A DNA stretch of 64,000 bases from Arabidopsis thaliana (GCF_000001735.4 NC_003070.9:9362001-9426000), one strand, 5' to 3'. Positions 11,137-22,160 are shown, counted from the first letter of the stretch. Notes: generated by a model from the sequence alone, not told the origin. Translations and numbers: made by a program.

Positions 11137-11308
11137 TATTAGAAATCATGAACAAAGAGAATTGTAGAATGATTTTCTATTTCCTCGAAGAATAAATGTG
11201 TTACAATGAGAGTATATATACAATTACTCTAAACCATCTAAACCAATGTACAATCTCTAAATAGCTAAACCAATCTAATCAAACCGGAATACTATATACA
11301 ATCTAATA
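11137..11308 (-). repeat. 5' LTR of the Copia element
   Basis: 172 bp, one mismatch to the other LTR. Confidence 0.9.
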
Positions 11309-11535
11309 GTATAAGAGACAAGAGCTTAGGCAGTCAAATGTTTGTGCAAGTTTAAGGCGAAATCAAAAAGAGTAAGGAAGCGAAAAAAGAGAAGAGGAAA
11401 CGAGAGGAGAAGCTAATGGCGGTGATACATCCTGAGAGAAATGCAAAGAAGAAACTCAAGTTAGCTGCAAAGAACAAGGCTAACAAGAAAAGAAGGATTA
11501 TGAGCAATAAAATGGATAGATGGTCACACTCTTAA
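11309..11535 (+). pseudogene. UTP20-like C-terminal fragment, 3' part
   Basis: Continues the interrupted frame: RDKSLGSQMFVQV, a TAA at 11353-11355, then a strongly basic tail (KKEKRKREEKLMAV, HPERNAKKKLKLAAKNKA, KMDRWSHS) to a stop at 11533-11535. Lysine/arginine-rich ends of this kind are typical of nucleolar ribosome-biogenesis proteins such as UTP20. The in-frame TAA lies outside the transposon, so the fragment has damage independent of the insertion. Confidence 0.5.
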
Positions 11536-12067
11536 GCTCCCATAACCACATTAAACCATTTTTGTTTATGTTAACATAGAAATTATTATTTGAGATTAGA
11601 CTTTTTCAGGTATTTATGATCCATTTTTGGTCTGTTACAATCCAATTCTAAACCATTGCATTTAACTTGTTTCTTAGCAGAAAAAAATTCCGACATTTAT
11701 TTGATTACATAAACTTAAAAGAGATAAACTTTATTAAATTATGATTACTAAAAAAAATATTTAACAAGATTATCAATATGATTACGTCTGTTAAAAACAA
11801 AAAAGGAATTTGCCACGTGGCGACACTAAAATTACGTAATGTTCAAGTCAATCACCGGCGATGTGGCTTTTCTCGCCGCGAGTTGAGGCGGTTGAAATTG
11901 AGTTTCGAGACGACGTCGTTTCCAAGTAAATTGCACTAGCACGTTTAAAAAAAAAATGCAATAAGAAAAATAAACCATGAGTTCGTCTTCTTAATACCTA
12001 AATTAAATTCGATTTTTGAGACAAAGCTCGACAAGTCGTCGGCGGCGGTGTAAAAATAGTCGGAGCT
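11536..12067. other. Promoter and 5' leader of the DUF1664 gene
   Basis: AT-rich up to about 11800, then GC-richer. It contains GCCACGTGGC (11811-11820), a palindromic G-box core CACGTG that bZIP/bHLH factors bind. No gene seen. Confidence 0.45.
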
Positions 12068-14422
12068 ATGGCGATGCAGGCCGGAGTTGGCTTATCCAGG
12101 ATCTTTCTCTTAGCCGGAGCAGGTACTTCACTTTGATTTCTCTGCTCAATCTAACTCGCTCGTTTACTTACTGCTAATTGGGATCTGTATATCCTCCTGA
12201 TACGTTTTTCGATTTGATGGAATCAAGGTTACACTGGTACGATCATGATGAAGAATGGAAAATTGTCGGATTTGTTGGGTGAATTGCAGGTACTTTTTTG
12301 ATTCTATGCATTTTTTTTTTTGTTTCTCTCCTTGATTTTTTTATTTTTGACTAATTGATTTGTGCTTTCGATAGAGTTTGGTGAAGGGAATGGAGAAATC
12401 TGGAGAAGGGTCTGAGGGAGATTCTGATGTTTCTGATGCTATAGCTGCACAGGTACATAAACTCATATTCATTGGATATAGGAATATTGGTGAGGGATGG
12501 TATTGATATCTTTTGCAATATTGGTGAGAAGGTTCGCCGGTTGGCTATGGAGATTCGACAGCTAGCTTCGCAGCAACACATAACGGTCATGAATGGAGTT
12601 TCTGGTGGTATGTGAAGATTAGGGATTTGTATTTCTACTCAAATAGTTTTGCTAAGTGTGTCTCTGTGTGTGTGTGTGTTCATCAGACTCTCTTGTTTTT
12701 TCAGCAAACCTACAAGCCCTTGCTGTTCCTGCTGCGGCATTGGGAGCTCTCGGATATGGTTATATGTGGTGGAAGGTGGGATTACTAAGTTTTCAATCTC
12801 TTCTCTTGTGAATTCTGCTGTTTTGTTGAAAAGAGATTTCAGTGTTGTAAGGGAACTAAAAACTGTTTGTGATTGTTCACTGATTAGGGACTCTCATTCA
12901 CTGACCTTATGTATGTGACAAAAGCCAACATGGCTGCTGCAGTGGCTAACTTGACAAAGAATCTGGAGCAAGTTTCTGAGACTCTTGCGGTGAGTTTTTT
13001 TTGTTGCTTTGTGTATGGTGTTTCTGGTGATATATTAAGCTGCAGGGTTAAAATTGGATCTTAATTGGTTGATTGTCAGGCTGCGAAAAGGCATTTAACA
13101 CAAAGGATTCAGAATCTGGATGATAAGGTAGAAAAGCAGATCGATCTCTCGAAGGAAATCAATAGCCAGGTATGATAATGATGATGTTTACCTTCTCTTT
13201 AGTTCCTATGATTAGAGCTATTGGCTTTCATTGTTATGCATCTGTAGTGTCTTGAACAGTTTTGGAACGTGATGTGGTTGTGGTTATGCTACACAGGTTA
13301 TTTCTGCTCGTGAGAATATCAGCTCACTTGAGATGGATTTGGAATCATTGCATAATTTGATTACTGGACTGGTGAGTCTTAGTTTTATTTTGTTATGCCA
13401 TATATAAGCAATGCTGAATATCAATAGTTTTCTTCTCTTTCACACTCAATTGGCATGTGCTTTACTGCATCTGTCATGATTAAGGCGATTGCAGCTGTGA
13501 ATCATTCAGTCTTTAAGATTAGATAAGGAATCAGAATCCTTCTCTATGGCATTTCACTCCTTTTAGTATATCTCCTAATTATTTTGGCATTTAACCTTGT
13601 TTTGCAGGATGGGAAGTTGGACACGCTGGAATACAAGCAGGTACATTCATCTTTTATGTTCTATTAAGCAGGCATCATTACCCAGAGAATCACCAACAAT
13701 TGGTAACTCAGTACTGATTCTAATTCTGTTTCTGGTGGCAGGATGTCACAAATGTTTTCATGCTAAACTTGTATAACTATTTTGGAGGCAAGAGCACAAA
13801 GCTGCCTGAAATGGTAATTCAGATATGGGATATGTAAAATCGAATTGATCTCCCTATTTCTCTCCATAGTTATGACTATGTCTATTTTTGGTGTTAAAAC
13901 CTAAAAGTGTTCTAATCCCTTTTTCTTTAATATCTATAACTTTTGCAGTGCAAATATATTGTATAGTTGTTTATCTTACAAAGCAATTAACTTAATCTTA
14001 CAGGAACAGCTTCAGCTTCCTGTAAACCAGAGGGCTCGTAATTTGCTTGCAGATGTTGAAACTAAGGTGTCTTTTCTGTTTTATTTATTTAAGAAGTCAC
14101 GTTTGCTTGTATTTAACGTGATTGTTCGCACTATTCTAACAAAATAAATGGAAACTTCTTCTCTTGCTGATAACAATATTTCGTCCAATCTGTTTCAGGG
14201 TCTGAAAAACTTGGCTGAAGAGCTGTTTAAAAGCAATGGCACACAGGTGACAACCACAGTGAAACAAATCAGTTTGAGTAAAGTGAATGTGAAGTCGAGG
14301 CCATTGTTATCAAGGTTTGGTCACTTTGCTTCACTGTCTCTGTCTTGTGAGTTTCATATGTTGATATAATAGAGGTGTGATAAAGGAAATGTGAATGCAG
14401 GGCTGCTTCAGCTAAGTGTTGA
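12068..14422 (+). CDS. DUF1664 membrane/coiled-coil protein
   Basis: Thirteen exons joined by GT-AG introns give 304 residues: 12068-12122, 12228-12289, 12375-12452, 12532-12607, 12705-12775, 12888-12989, 13080-13169, 13297-13371, 13608-13640, 13742-13813, 14004-14066, 14199-14314, 14401-14422. The start MAMQAGVGLSRIFLLAGAG is a hydrophobic N-terminal segment. A second hydrophobic stretch (ALAVPAAALGALGYGYMWWKG) is followed by a long helical, probably coiled-coil region (AAKRHLTQRIQNLDDKVEKQ and on). I match this to plant DUF1664 proteins (At1g27000 by memory), whose biochemical function I do not know. An organelle membrane location is plausible from the hydrophobic segments but is inference. 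Confidence 0.9.
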
Positions 14423-14787
14423 TATGGAAGTTTTCCTGATGGCGGTTTGGCTTGCGGGATGTATATAACAAAACTCTTACTTATACAAATGGTCTCGTGA
14501 GCCGTAGAATGCTCTCTTACATCTATTCGTTGGTTTGGCTTTTTTCCCCCAAAACTTGGGTCTTATGATATTTTGGTTTGCACTTTGGAGGTTTTTCCTC
14601 GAATTGGAGTTTGTTTATTGACATGTGTAGTGTCCACTTTTGAACTTTGACGCAATTTAAAATAAAGTACATGTGGGGAATAATTATATTATACCTAATC
14701 ATGTGATGCATGTTTGCAATAAAAGTGGTTAATAGGTTAAAAGTTTATGGTGTTTCCATAGATGTATGTACAGAGTTAAATAATCAA
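14423..14787. other. Convergent 3' region
   Basis: 3' UTR and spacer between the DUF1664 gene and the minus-strand RING gene; nothing else seen. Confidence 0.4.
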
Positions 14788-15244
14788 CTATTTCTGGATC
14801 AATACATTTAAAAGAGGGTGATAAATAACTGGGATGCCGCGACATGACGGGCAAGTGGAGCATAACTGAAACCACTTGTCAATGCAAAAAGCGTGGAACT
14901 GATGTCCACAATGTGGCAACACTCTCACAATGTCACTAACCATGTAATCCTCAAGACATATCACACATCTACTATTACATAACCTCACACCACATTCCTG
15001 CGAGAATGTTAATTTCGGGAGAGACTTCAAAATCTCCTTCTTCAAGGGTTTTGTTTTCTGCCTAAACCTGCAGTTGCAGTAGTGGAATAGAGACGGTGTA
15101 AACGATCATTCCGATTAAGAGATAGAGTGGTAATGAATCTGGTGACTTCAAGAAACCAACGATGGTCAGGTCAGGGTCATTAGGCAAATCTGCTGCTACG
15201 GCGGCTGCAGGGGAAATAGCGAAGGGAGAAGGAGGGGATGTCAT
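14788..15244 (-). pseudogene. ATL-like RING-H2 gene, apparently frameshifted
   Basis: The upstream half starts at an ATG at 15244 (MTSPPSPFAISPAAAVAADL), has a hydrophobic segment (LPLYLLIGMIVYTVSIPLL) and stops at 15062. The downstream half lies in another frame, open from 15105: RFRQKTKPLKKEILKSLPKLTF, then a complete RING-H2 (CVIC, PHCGHQFHAFC with DKW, CPSC), ending at 14788. This is the order of ATL-type membrane RING E3 ubiquitin ligases (hydrophobic segment, basic/GLD-like region, RING-H2). The frame switch must fall between 15105 and 15062, too short for an intron. I infer a one- or two-base frameshift, or an RNA model I cannot see. All eight zinc ligands are intact, so loss is recent or the frame is rescued. 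Confidence 0.6.
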
Positions 15245-15850
15245 GAGTGTAAGAGTCCTCGAAGAGATTTGCTGAAAGAAGCTTCCGACGAAGAGAAGAT
15301 TACGATGTTATCAGGGCGTACGTATGTATGTGTGTTTGACCTTTTCTTGTTACAGTCTAAAATACCTTAGATTATTGAGAATTATGTATAGTTTATATTT
15401 CTTAATGGCGAATGCATACATTCTTTGTTTATGGATTTTTTTTTATAGGAGTTTACTTCCAATACCAATTTGAAGAAGGAATTGTGTATATTCCTATTCA
15501 TTGAGGGAAAAACAATGTATTATTTTTATACATATTAGGATCATGCATAAAATTGTGTATTTGAATTACGTTAACTCTCTATTGACCATTGTTGAGTAGA
15601 GTGACACCAATAGAGAATTTTCTTTTTCATTTAAAACCTCTCTTCTTAATGTTATCTTCTTTTGAGTCCTTGTTCTCATTAACTTTGTTTTTCTTAAGCA
15701 AATTATAAATTATTTTTTCTTTTATTATAAAACGACGTCTATTATATTCTATAAGGAAGCCAAACCAACACAAGTCTAAGAATGTTTTGTTTGTACGCAG
15801 AAAAATGTTAGACTACAGTTTTATTATTCATAATTCATAGTACTAAAGTA
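15245..15850. other. Intergenic upstream of the RING gene
   Basis: Likely promoter of the minus-strand RING gene near 15245-15350, then AT-rich sequence with no recognisable content. Confidence 0.4.
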
Positions 15851-15854
15851 ATTT

Positions 15855-15950
15855 TTTGAAGAATGATTTTCTTTAATAAGGTATCATCAACATATACTAC
15901 CAAAAATATTTAATTTATCCCACTAATTTTGAAGGCATCACGATTAATAA
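15855..15950 (-). pseudogene. Relic of a Copia reverse transcriptase
   Basis: On the minus strand a frame reads DAFKISGIN, a stop, then IFLVVYVDDTLL, which matches the Copia RT active-site region (compare LVVLVYVDDILIAS in the intact element at about 7500). A TAA inside and loss of similarity on either side show old decay. The extent beyond 15.85-15.95 kb is unclear; sequence to about 16.1 kb may be part of it. Confidence 0.5.
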
Positions 15951-16634
15951 TACGTGCTTAAAATCTTAATTCCGTAATAATGCTACACTTTTGAGAAATT
16001 TGTTAAGTTTATGATAGTTTGTATGATAGCCATCTTTTGACTGATCTAGTCGGACATAACCAAACACCCATTTACTGTTATTATCATCTGGAAACCCAAT
16101 GAGAAGATAAGAGTTTTATGAAGCACACAAGTGAGAAACAAAAATAAGGAACATATTTGGTTGGATCTATCATTAAACCAAAGATAGATAAGAGGGAAAC
16201 GAAACTGGAGTAATAATCAAAATACAATCTACCATGTAGATAGGGAAAATACTCGGTGGTTTTAGTTGAAAAATGTAAATAGTTGAAAGTTATCAAAATT
16301 TTCTAATATTTAAACACCAAAGTTGACCAAGATGGCAAAAAGGCAAGAAACAAGAAAATGAAAGACAACTATCGTTATGATACAAATTTGACCAAAATGA
16401 AGATATGATAATGTTTCCAAAATTCTCGATGCAAGTAGTTCGCTCAATTATTTGATAAGAATGATTTCCCCACTAGCTCAATAAAAAACAATTAATCCTT
16501 GTACGCAAGTTATCATAGTGAAGCATTGACACTGTGACCCTTGGCATTATAAATTACGAATTTAAGATAAAGAAGAGAAGAATCAAGCAAAAGTTGTGTT
16601 TCTCATAAAGATCTCAAAGATATTCCTACTACAC
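15951..16634. other. Promoter region of first DUF1338 gene
   Basis: From about 16470 (CCCACTAGCTC) to the ATG the sequence is shared with the relic copy at 19275-19400, including a TATAAATTACGAATTTA-like TATA region at 16549. Elsewhere nothing is seen. Confidence 0.4.
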
Positions 16635-18419
16635 ATGGGTTCTCTTGACTTGCCTTACGCTTCATCGTTCAAGGTTTTTTTCTCAGTTTATATTTATAAA
16701 AATCAAATGAATTACTCATCACTATAACACACTAATTATGTTGTTATCAGGGAGGAAGTGAAACCTTTCTCCAGAATGTATTTGAAAGTATACTGAAAAC
16801 GTATTTGAGGAAGAACCCGATGGCGAAGACGATATGGGAACTAGTTAAGTCGGTGGACAACGAAAAGATCTCTTACGACCACTTCTTTTTCAGGACATTT
16901 AAGGTATGAATTTACTCTTCAAAAATTTGGTGAAATTGTGTGCAGGAGGATCTAAAACCTTAACAAATTGGTCAAATATATTGATTAGCAAGTTCTTTGC
17001 AAATACGATTATAGTAAATCTACCTATTTAACAATTAAAAAAGTGGTTTTATACTTTTAATTGATGCCTTTGCAAATATATACTTTTCTTCAAGCTCATC
17101 TTGTAATCCTTGAGATCTTCTAACATTAACGGCATCAATTAAAAGTATAAGCGCTAAATGGTTTTAATTTTATACTTTTATGTCAGCAATTTTTGAGACC
17201 TGTTTTTTCTATTTTACCAGTGTATTTGTTAGTGGGCTCAAATTTTTTAATTTTTCTTTAGGCCCGAAATACTTGGGGCCGGCCTGATTGTATAAATTGA
17301 TTTTTTCTTTTTTGCTTTGGGGGTGTATGGGTTTAGGTCGATGGTTATGGAATTGATTCCCTGGCGAGTTTTTTCATGGATTATGGATATAAAGTTGGAG
17401 GCAGACTTGATTTTCCAAAGAAGAAAGTACAAGTTCTCTGGCTTTCTCCTCCGGATGTTCACTTCCCCGATAATGGTTACGGTATTGGCAATGGCCCTTT
17501 GCCAAGACTTGTTATAGCTGAGCTTCTTGTGGAGGAACTAAGCCCTGAGTCACAGGTATTAGTGATCACAAACATAATGTTGTTATAATGAGTCTTTAAT
17601 AATACATAATAACTTTTTTGTTGGTCCTAATTTCTGGTTAACTAGGAGATAATAAGGAAGTATTTGAAACCGGAAGGTGGTAAGCAAGCTGTTCTTTCAA
17701 GTACTTTGGGGTCTTTAATTTGGGAGAAGCCAACATCCACCGATTTCAATCAACTTGCCAAGTATATGTTCTAAGTTTATAATCAATAATCACACAGTAT
17801 CTTTGATGGTTAGCTAATTTAATTTTTGAGTTTTGTAAATTTTTATAAATGATGAAGAGAAAGCGAATTTGCCGCATGGACGCTTGTCTACGGCTACACA
17901 ATGAACCATCTTGCTTTCGCGGTTCATCGTCTTAAACACCGTTTCAGCGACATCAAATGCGTCAAAGAGTATTTTGAAGAAAACGGTTTCGAACTCAACA
18001 AGGATGGAGGAGTCCTCAAAGGTTTTCTTTACTTATTCTTCACATGACATCTTTCATTTAGATTGGTTCTATTCTATAACCATTATTTAAGTTGTATGGA
18101 AAAATATTTCAGTGAGTGAAGACAGTCTACTGTTACAAGTGTCGGCTATGTCGGAGAAACTTGTGGTTGAATTTGCAGACGGAGTAACTCAAATCGTCCC
18201 GGCTTCATACATTGAGTTCGTTGAACGTCTAGTTCTTCCACAGTTCAAAGATATGCCGTGTGATGAGGTAAGAAGCAATTCACATTAATCGAATTCTTTT
18301 ATAATTAGACATTTTTATATATTTCCGTTGTAATGCAGATCAAAGAGTTTCATAGACGCGAGGGCTTGGAGCAAGCTAGCGCCTACCACATAATGGAAAG
18401 CACCCGTTTCACAGCGTAA
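16635..18419 (+). CDS. DUF1338 protein, 2-oxoadipate dioxygenase/decarboxylase-like (copy 1)
   Basis: Seven exons encode 308 residues: 16635-16673, 16751-16903, 17337-17555, 17646-17761, 17858-18021, 18113-18267, 18339-18419. DUF1338 enzymes of the HGLS/YdcJ type convert 2-oxoadipate to 2-hydroxyglutarate in lysine catabolism using Fe(II); one Arabidopsis homologue (At1g07040, by memory) does this. The expected metal ligands are visible: His57 in YDHFFFRT with Arg61 four residues on, His193 in YGYTMNHLAF, and Glu265 in PASYIEFVER. It begins MGSLDLPYASSFKGG, with no obvious transit peptide. It is a tandem partner of the gene at 19842, with identical exon lengths except the last. Family call is firm; the exact substrate is inference. 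Confidence 0.88.
17050..17149 (+). repeat. Perfect 19-bp inverted repeat in an intron
   Basis: 17050-17068 (TATACTTTTAATTGATGCC) is the exact reverse complement of 17131-17149, with a 62-nt loop, inside intron 2 of the first DUF1338 gene. The second gene's intron 2 is only 91 bp and lacks it, so this is an insertion specific to copy 1. It could be a tiny MITE-like or foldback insertion. Confidence 0.75.
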
Positions 18420-19274
18420 ATATAGAACCAGCTTGTTTTGTTCCGCTCAATATGTCAAGTATGTGTACGTACTATTAAAATGTTTTGTATCTTATTTGGA
18501 CAATTTGTGTGTGAGATATTTCTGTTCTTGTGTTGTGAAGTGACGGTATAACTTAATATTACCCGTTACCGACGAATAATGGAAAACAAAGTGTCATGGT
18601 GGGGTGTGGTATTTGTGGTGTTTTTGCATGTAATATCTTTTGATAGTAACGTGACACTTGATTTTGGTGACTCGTAACACCTCTTGGGGTTGAAGACCAA
18701 CGTGCCCAATCTTTCATTTACCTTAGTGTCTTCTTCTTTTTGCATTATTGGATTTTGGTGTTTCACGTAGAGAAACTGACATCACATTGTCTTTTGTTAG
18801 TTTTTTTTTGTGTTGTTAACCTTAAGTGTTTTTACGTAGTTAATATATCTTAGAGAACTTAACCTTTTCATTTAGCTATTATTCGTTTATAATTATAGTT
18901 TGGATCTAAATTAGTCTAACAGTTGTATTATGTGTTTTAGACCATCGCATTCCTCGATCTTAACCAAATATCTTAACAATTATTTACAATAAAATTTTGA
19001 AACATGACATGTAACTGTTTTTTCACTCATAAAAACCTCTTAGCTAAGAAGCAAGTCTTTAATTTTTAATTTGTTTTGATTTATTTTTCAGAATTTAATT
19101 TTAAGATATTAGTCTAAGATACATTTAAGATACATCATTGAAGATGGTCTACTAATTAGTAGCTTAGCAATTTCCAAAGTTGGTTTAAGGATCAACTTTT
19201 TGTATCATTTTATATTAGTGATCAAAATAGTTACATACCAAAAATTATTTATTTCATTTAATATAGTTTTTACC
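18420..19274. other. Downstream flank of DUF1338 copy 1
   Basis: 3' UTR, then sequence that resembles the downstream flank of copy 2 (for example GACGAATAATGGAAAACAAA at 18570 against GACGAATCATGGGAAATAAA at 21932). No other gene. Confidence 0.45.
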
Positions 19275-19500
19275 CCCCACTAGCTCTGGAAAAGTCCAAT
19301 TATATTCTTGTCGTTAGCAATCATTGATCCTTGGCTTTTTTTCCCACTCTTTCTAGCTGTATAAAATACGAATTTACGATAAGATATTAGAAAAACCAAA
19401 CAAAGCTGTGTTTCTCTCGTACACTTAAAGCATCGTCCCGCAACGGTTCTCTTGACTTGCCAAACGTTTCATAATTAAATTTTTTCTCTAATTATGATTT
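19275..19500 (+). pseudogene. Relic promoter and first exon of a third DUF1338 copy
   Basis: 19275-19390 matches the promoter of copy 1 (CCACTAGCTC, then ATTACGAATTTA-like TATA region, then TGTGTTTCTC). 19441-19470 matches the first coding exon (GGTTCTCTTGACTTGCC) but the ATGGG of the true genes is replaced by ACGG, so the start codon is gone, and the exon 1 end is altered (AATTAAA in place of GTTCAAG). The rest of the gene is absent. This is a truncated tandem copy between the two live ones. Confidence 0.7.
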
Positions 19501-19841
19501 ACAAAAACAAAAATCACGATAATCCATGATCTAACTATAAGAGGGAGTAAGAGAAACATTTCACTTGGTTTTTCTTACTGAGTACTGATATAAATAAATA
19601 TAGAATCAGACAAAGATTCGTTTGCTGAACGATTTTATATAAATTTAGTCCTTACCTGCGCAGCTAATCATCGTGAGCGGAGCGACTATGCGTCAAGAAA
19701 AAAAAACTAAAATACTAATAATTAAGTGACTCCTTCTCTCTCCTTTTTTTTGGGGTATGCACCAACCTTTATTTATAAGTATAAGCAAGAATAAATAAGA
19801 ACAACAAAGCAAACGGCTCATTTCTCAGAAACAACTCAAAC
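19501..19841. other. Promoter of DUF1338 copy 2
   Basis: AT-rich, with a short TTTATTTATAAGTATAAG TATA-like stretch near 19770. Nothing else recognised. Confidence 0.4.
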
Positions 19842-21712
19842 ATGGGTTCCTTCGACTTGCCTCACAGTTCATCGTTCAAGGTTCTTTCTCAAATTTATAT
19901 TTTTTTTGAAGGAGAAATATCTTTTGTTACGATAATACACAATCTGCATCTAACAGGGAGAAAGTGAAATATTTCTTCGGAATGTGTTCGAGAATATATT
20001 GAAAACGTACCTAAGGAAGAACCCGACGGCGAAGACAATATGGGAACTGGTTCAGTCGTTGGACAACGAAAAGATCTGCTACGACCACTTCACTTTCAGG
20101 ACACTAAAGGTAATAATTTTACTCTTCAAGATTTGGTGAAACTAATTGTTTAAATTATTATTTTGTTTTTACTTTTTTTTCTTTGGGGTTATGAGTTTAG
20201 GTCGATGGTTATGGAATAGACTCCTTGTCGAGTTTTTTCATGGCTTATGGATATAAAATTGGTGGTGGACTTGATTTTCCCAAGAAGAAACTACGAGTTC
20301 TTTGGTTTTCTCCACCTGATGTTCACGTTCCTAATGATGGTCACGGTCTAGGCAACGGCCCTTTGCCGCGACTTGTTATAGCTGAGGTTCTTGTGGACGA
20401 ACTAAGCCCTGAATCACAGGTATATATGTTGATCGCAGACACAAAAATTTCATTATGAGTTTTTAACATATCTAATTTCGCTTTTGTTGGTCCTATATAT
20501 TGATTAGGGGATAATAAGGAAGTATTTGAAACAAGAAGGTGGCAAGCAAGCGGTTCTTTCTAGTACTTTGGGGTCTTTAATATGGGAGAAGCCTACATGG
20601 ACCGACTTCAAGCAGCTTGCCAAGTATATATATTAACTTTCAATTAATAGTCATATATCTTTACTTGATAAATTTCAGAAAAGTAATTCATTCTATCAAA
20701 ATCTAACAGCTAGCTAATTGTAAATACATTAATTTATTTTAAATAAATAAAAATGAATACTCTTACACGAACTATACTGTATTACTCTACTAGTACATAT
20801 TTAGTAACTAACTATTTATTAAATAAGATTTTGGGTGATAGGTTCGATGGTATTAAGGACAAGTTTTGATGAACAAGTACAAAAAAATGGTAGTTTCTAA
20901 CAAAGCTTTGAGAAATTGATAGATCAGCACTTAAACAGAAAAAAAAATGATAGATGAACACTATTTTTTTCTGAAATGTTTATAAAAAAAGAAGAAGAAG
21001 TAAGAATTGAGTTTTGTTTTTGTTTTTAAATTTTTTTATTTTATAACTATTTTAATGGTTAGAGCTAATTATTTGGAATTGTATGTATGAATGATGCAGA
21101 GAAAGCGAATTTGCGGCATGGACGCTTATCCACGGCTACACAATGAATCATCTTGCTTTTGCGGTTCATCGATTCAAACATCGTTTCAGTGACATCAAAT
21201 TCGTCAAACAGCGTCTTGAGGAAAAGGGATTCAAACTCAACAGTGACGGAGAAATCCTCAAAGGTTTTTTAATACTTATATTCCCATCATGAGTTACTTT
21301 CTTGAAACGTTTCTATTTAAATATGTTGTTCAATAGAAATGATTAATGAATGTGGACATACATATTGCAGTGAGTCAAGATGGTCTACTATTTCAAGTTT
21401 CATCGATCTCGGAAAGGCTTCCGGTAACATTTGCAGATGGAGTAACTGAAACAATCCCAGCTTCATACATTGAATTCACTCAGCGTCAAGTTCTTCCAGA
21501 GTTCAAAGATGTGCCGCTTGATGAGGTAATTGATGTAAGAAAGAATCGCGAAATAAATGATTTGCATTTTTTCGCATTATTTTGTTTATTCAGAATTTTT
21601 TTCATTGCCATGCACTGTGATGCAGATCAAAGAATTTCATAGACGTGAAGCTTTTGAACTCGATAACGCCAACCACGTAATGGAAAGCACCCGTTTCACA
21701 ACTAAATTCTAG
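19842..21712 (+). CDS. DUF1338 protein, 2-oxoadipate dioxygenase/decarboxylase-like (copy 2)
   Basis: Seven exons encode 310 residues: 19842-19880, 19957-20109, 20201-20419, 20508-20623, 21100-21263, 21371-21525, 21626-21712. Exons 1-6 have exactly the lengths of copy 1. Metal-ligand motifs are kept: YDHFTFRT (His57, Arg61), HGYTMNHLAF (His193), PASYIEFTQR (Glu265). Start MGSFDLPHSSSFKG again lacks an obvious transit peptide; the C-terminus differs slightly (STRFTTKF). Intron 4 has grown to 476 bp of AT-rich sequence against 96 bp in copy 1. Both copies look functional, so expression or substrate differences may keep them. The substrate is inferred from family. Confidence 0.88.
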
Positions 21713-22160
21713 AACCAGACTTGTCTTGCTCGACTTAGTATATGCCAAATTTGTGCAACTATATATGTGAGTGTGTGTTTGTGTGCAATCTTTCCATATA
21801 TATGCATGTGTGTATTTGCGATATCTTTATGTTGTTATTTTACTGTGAAGGGACAATGTAAGCATATGTTATCTCTCATGATGGTAATTGTTGATTAGAG
21901 TGACCAACTTGTAAAATGGATCACATGATTGACGAATCATGGGAAATAAAATGTATTTTGTGATTGAAATATGTGATATTTGTGAAGTTTTCGTCTCTCT
22001 CTTAAAATAATTTTTATGGGTGTGATTGAGTGTATGTTTGCTATAAATAGGGGATTTACTTGGACAATTTTAAAACATTAACCCATATTTGTTAGTATAC
22101 AAGTTTTTAGTATCTTGTAGAGATATGGTATAACTGTTTTTTTTGCAGCTATAAGATGCA
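21713..22160. other. Downstream flank of DUF1338 copy 2
   Basis: 3' UTR, then a block partly repeated at 24370-24650 (AACTTGTAAAATGGAT at 21909 and 24524; TTGCTATAAATAG at 22039 and 24619). It may carry a promoter-like TATAAATAG, but no gene follows. Confidence 0.5.

Larger units (their letters stand above)
6349..11308 (-). mobile_element. Ty1/Copia LTR retrotransposon, nearly complete
   Basis: A 4,960-bp element oriented on the minus strand. The two 172-bp LTRs (6349-6520 and 11137-11308) differ at one position (T in one, C in the other, near position 150). The primer-binding site abuts the 5' LTR at 11136-11125 (TGGTATCAGAGC, the common initiator-tRNA-Met type) and a purine tract abuts the 3' LTR at 6536-6521. 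The target-site duplication is ATATA on the left (6344-6348) against GTATA on the right (11309-11313). Gene order Gag, protease, integrase, RT, RNase H is diagnostic of Copia. It is inserted inside the UTP20-like fragment. Confidence 0.95.

Noticed and set aside
12351-12918. Minus 79-codon and plus 89-codon frames in the DUF1664 locus
   Set aside because: They cross exon/intron borders of the supported gene and encode low-quality sequence.
17247-17588. Overlapping frames around DUF1338 exon 3
   Set aside because: Alternate-frame shadows of a real exon; the proper frame is included in the spliced model.
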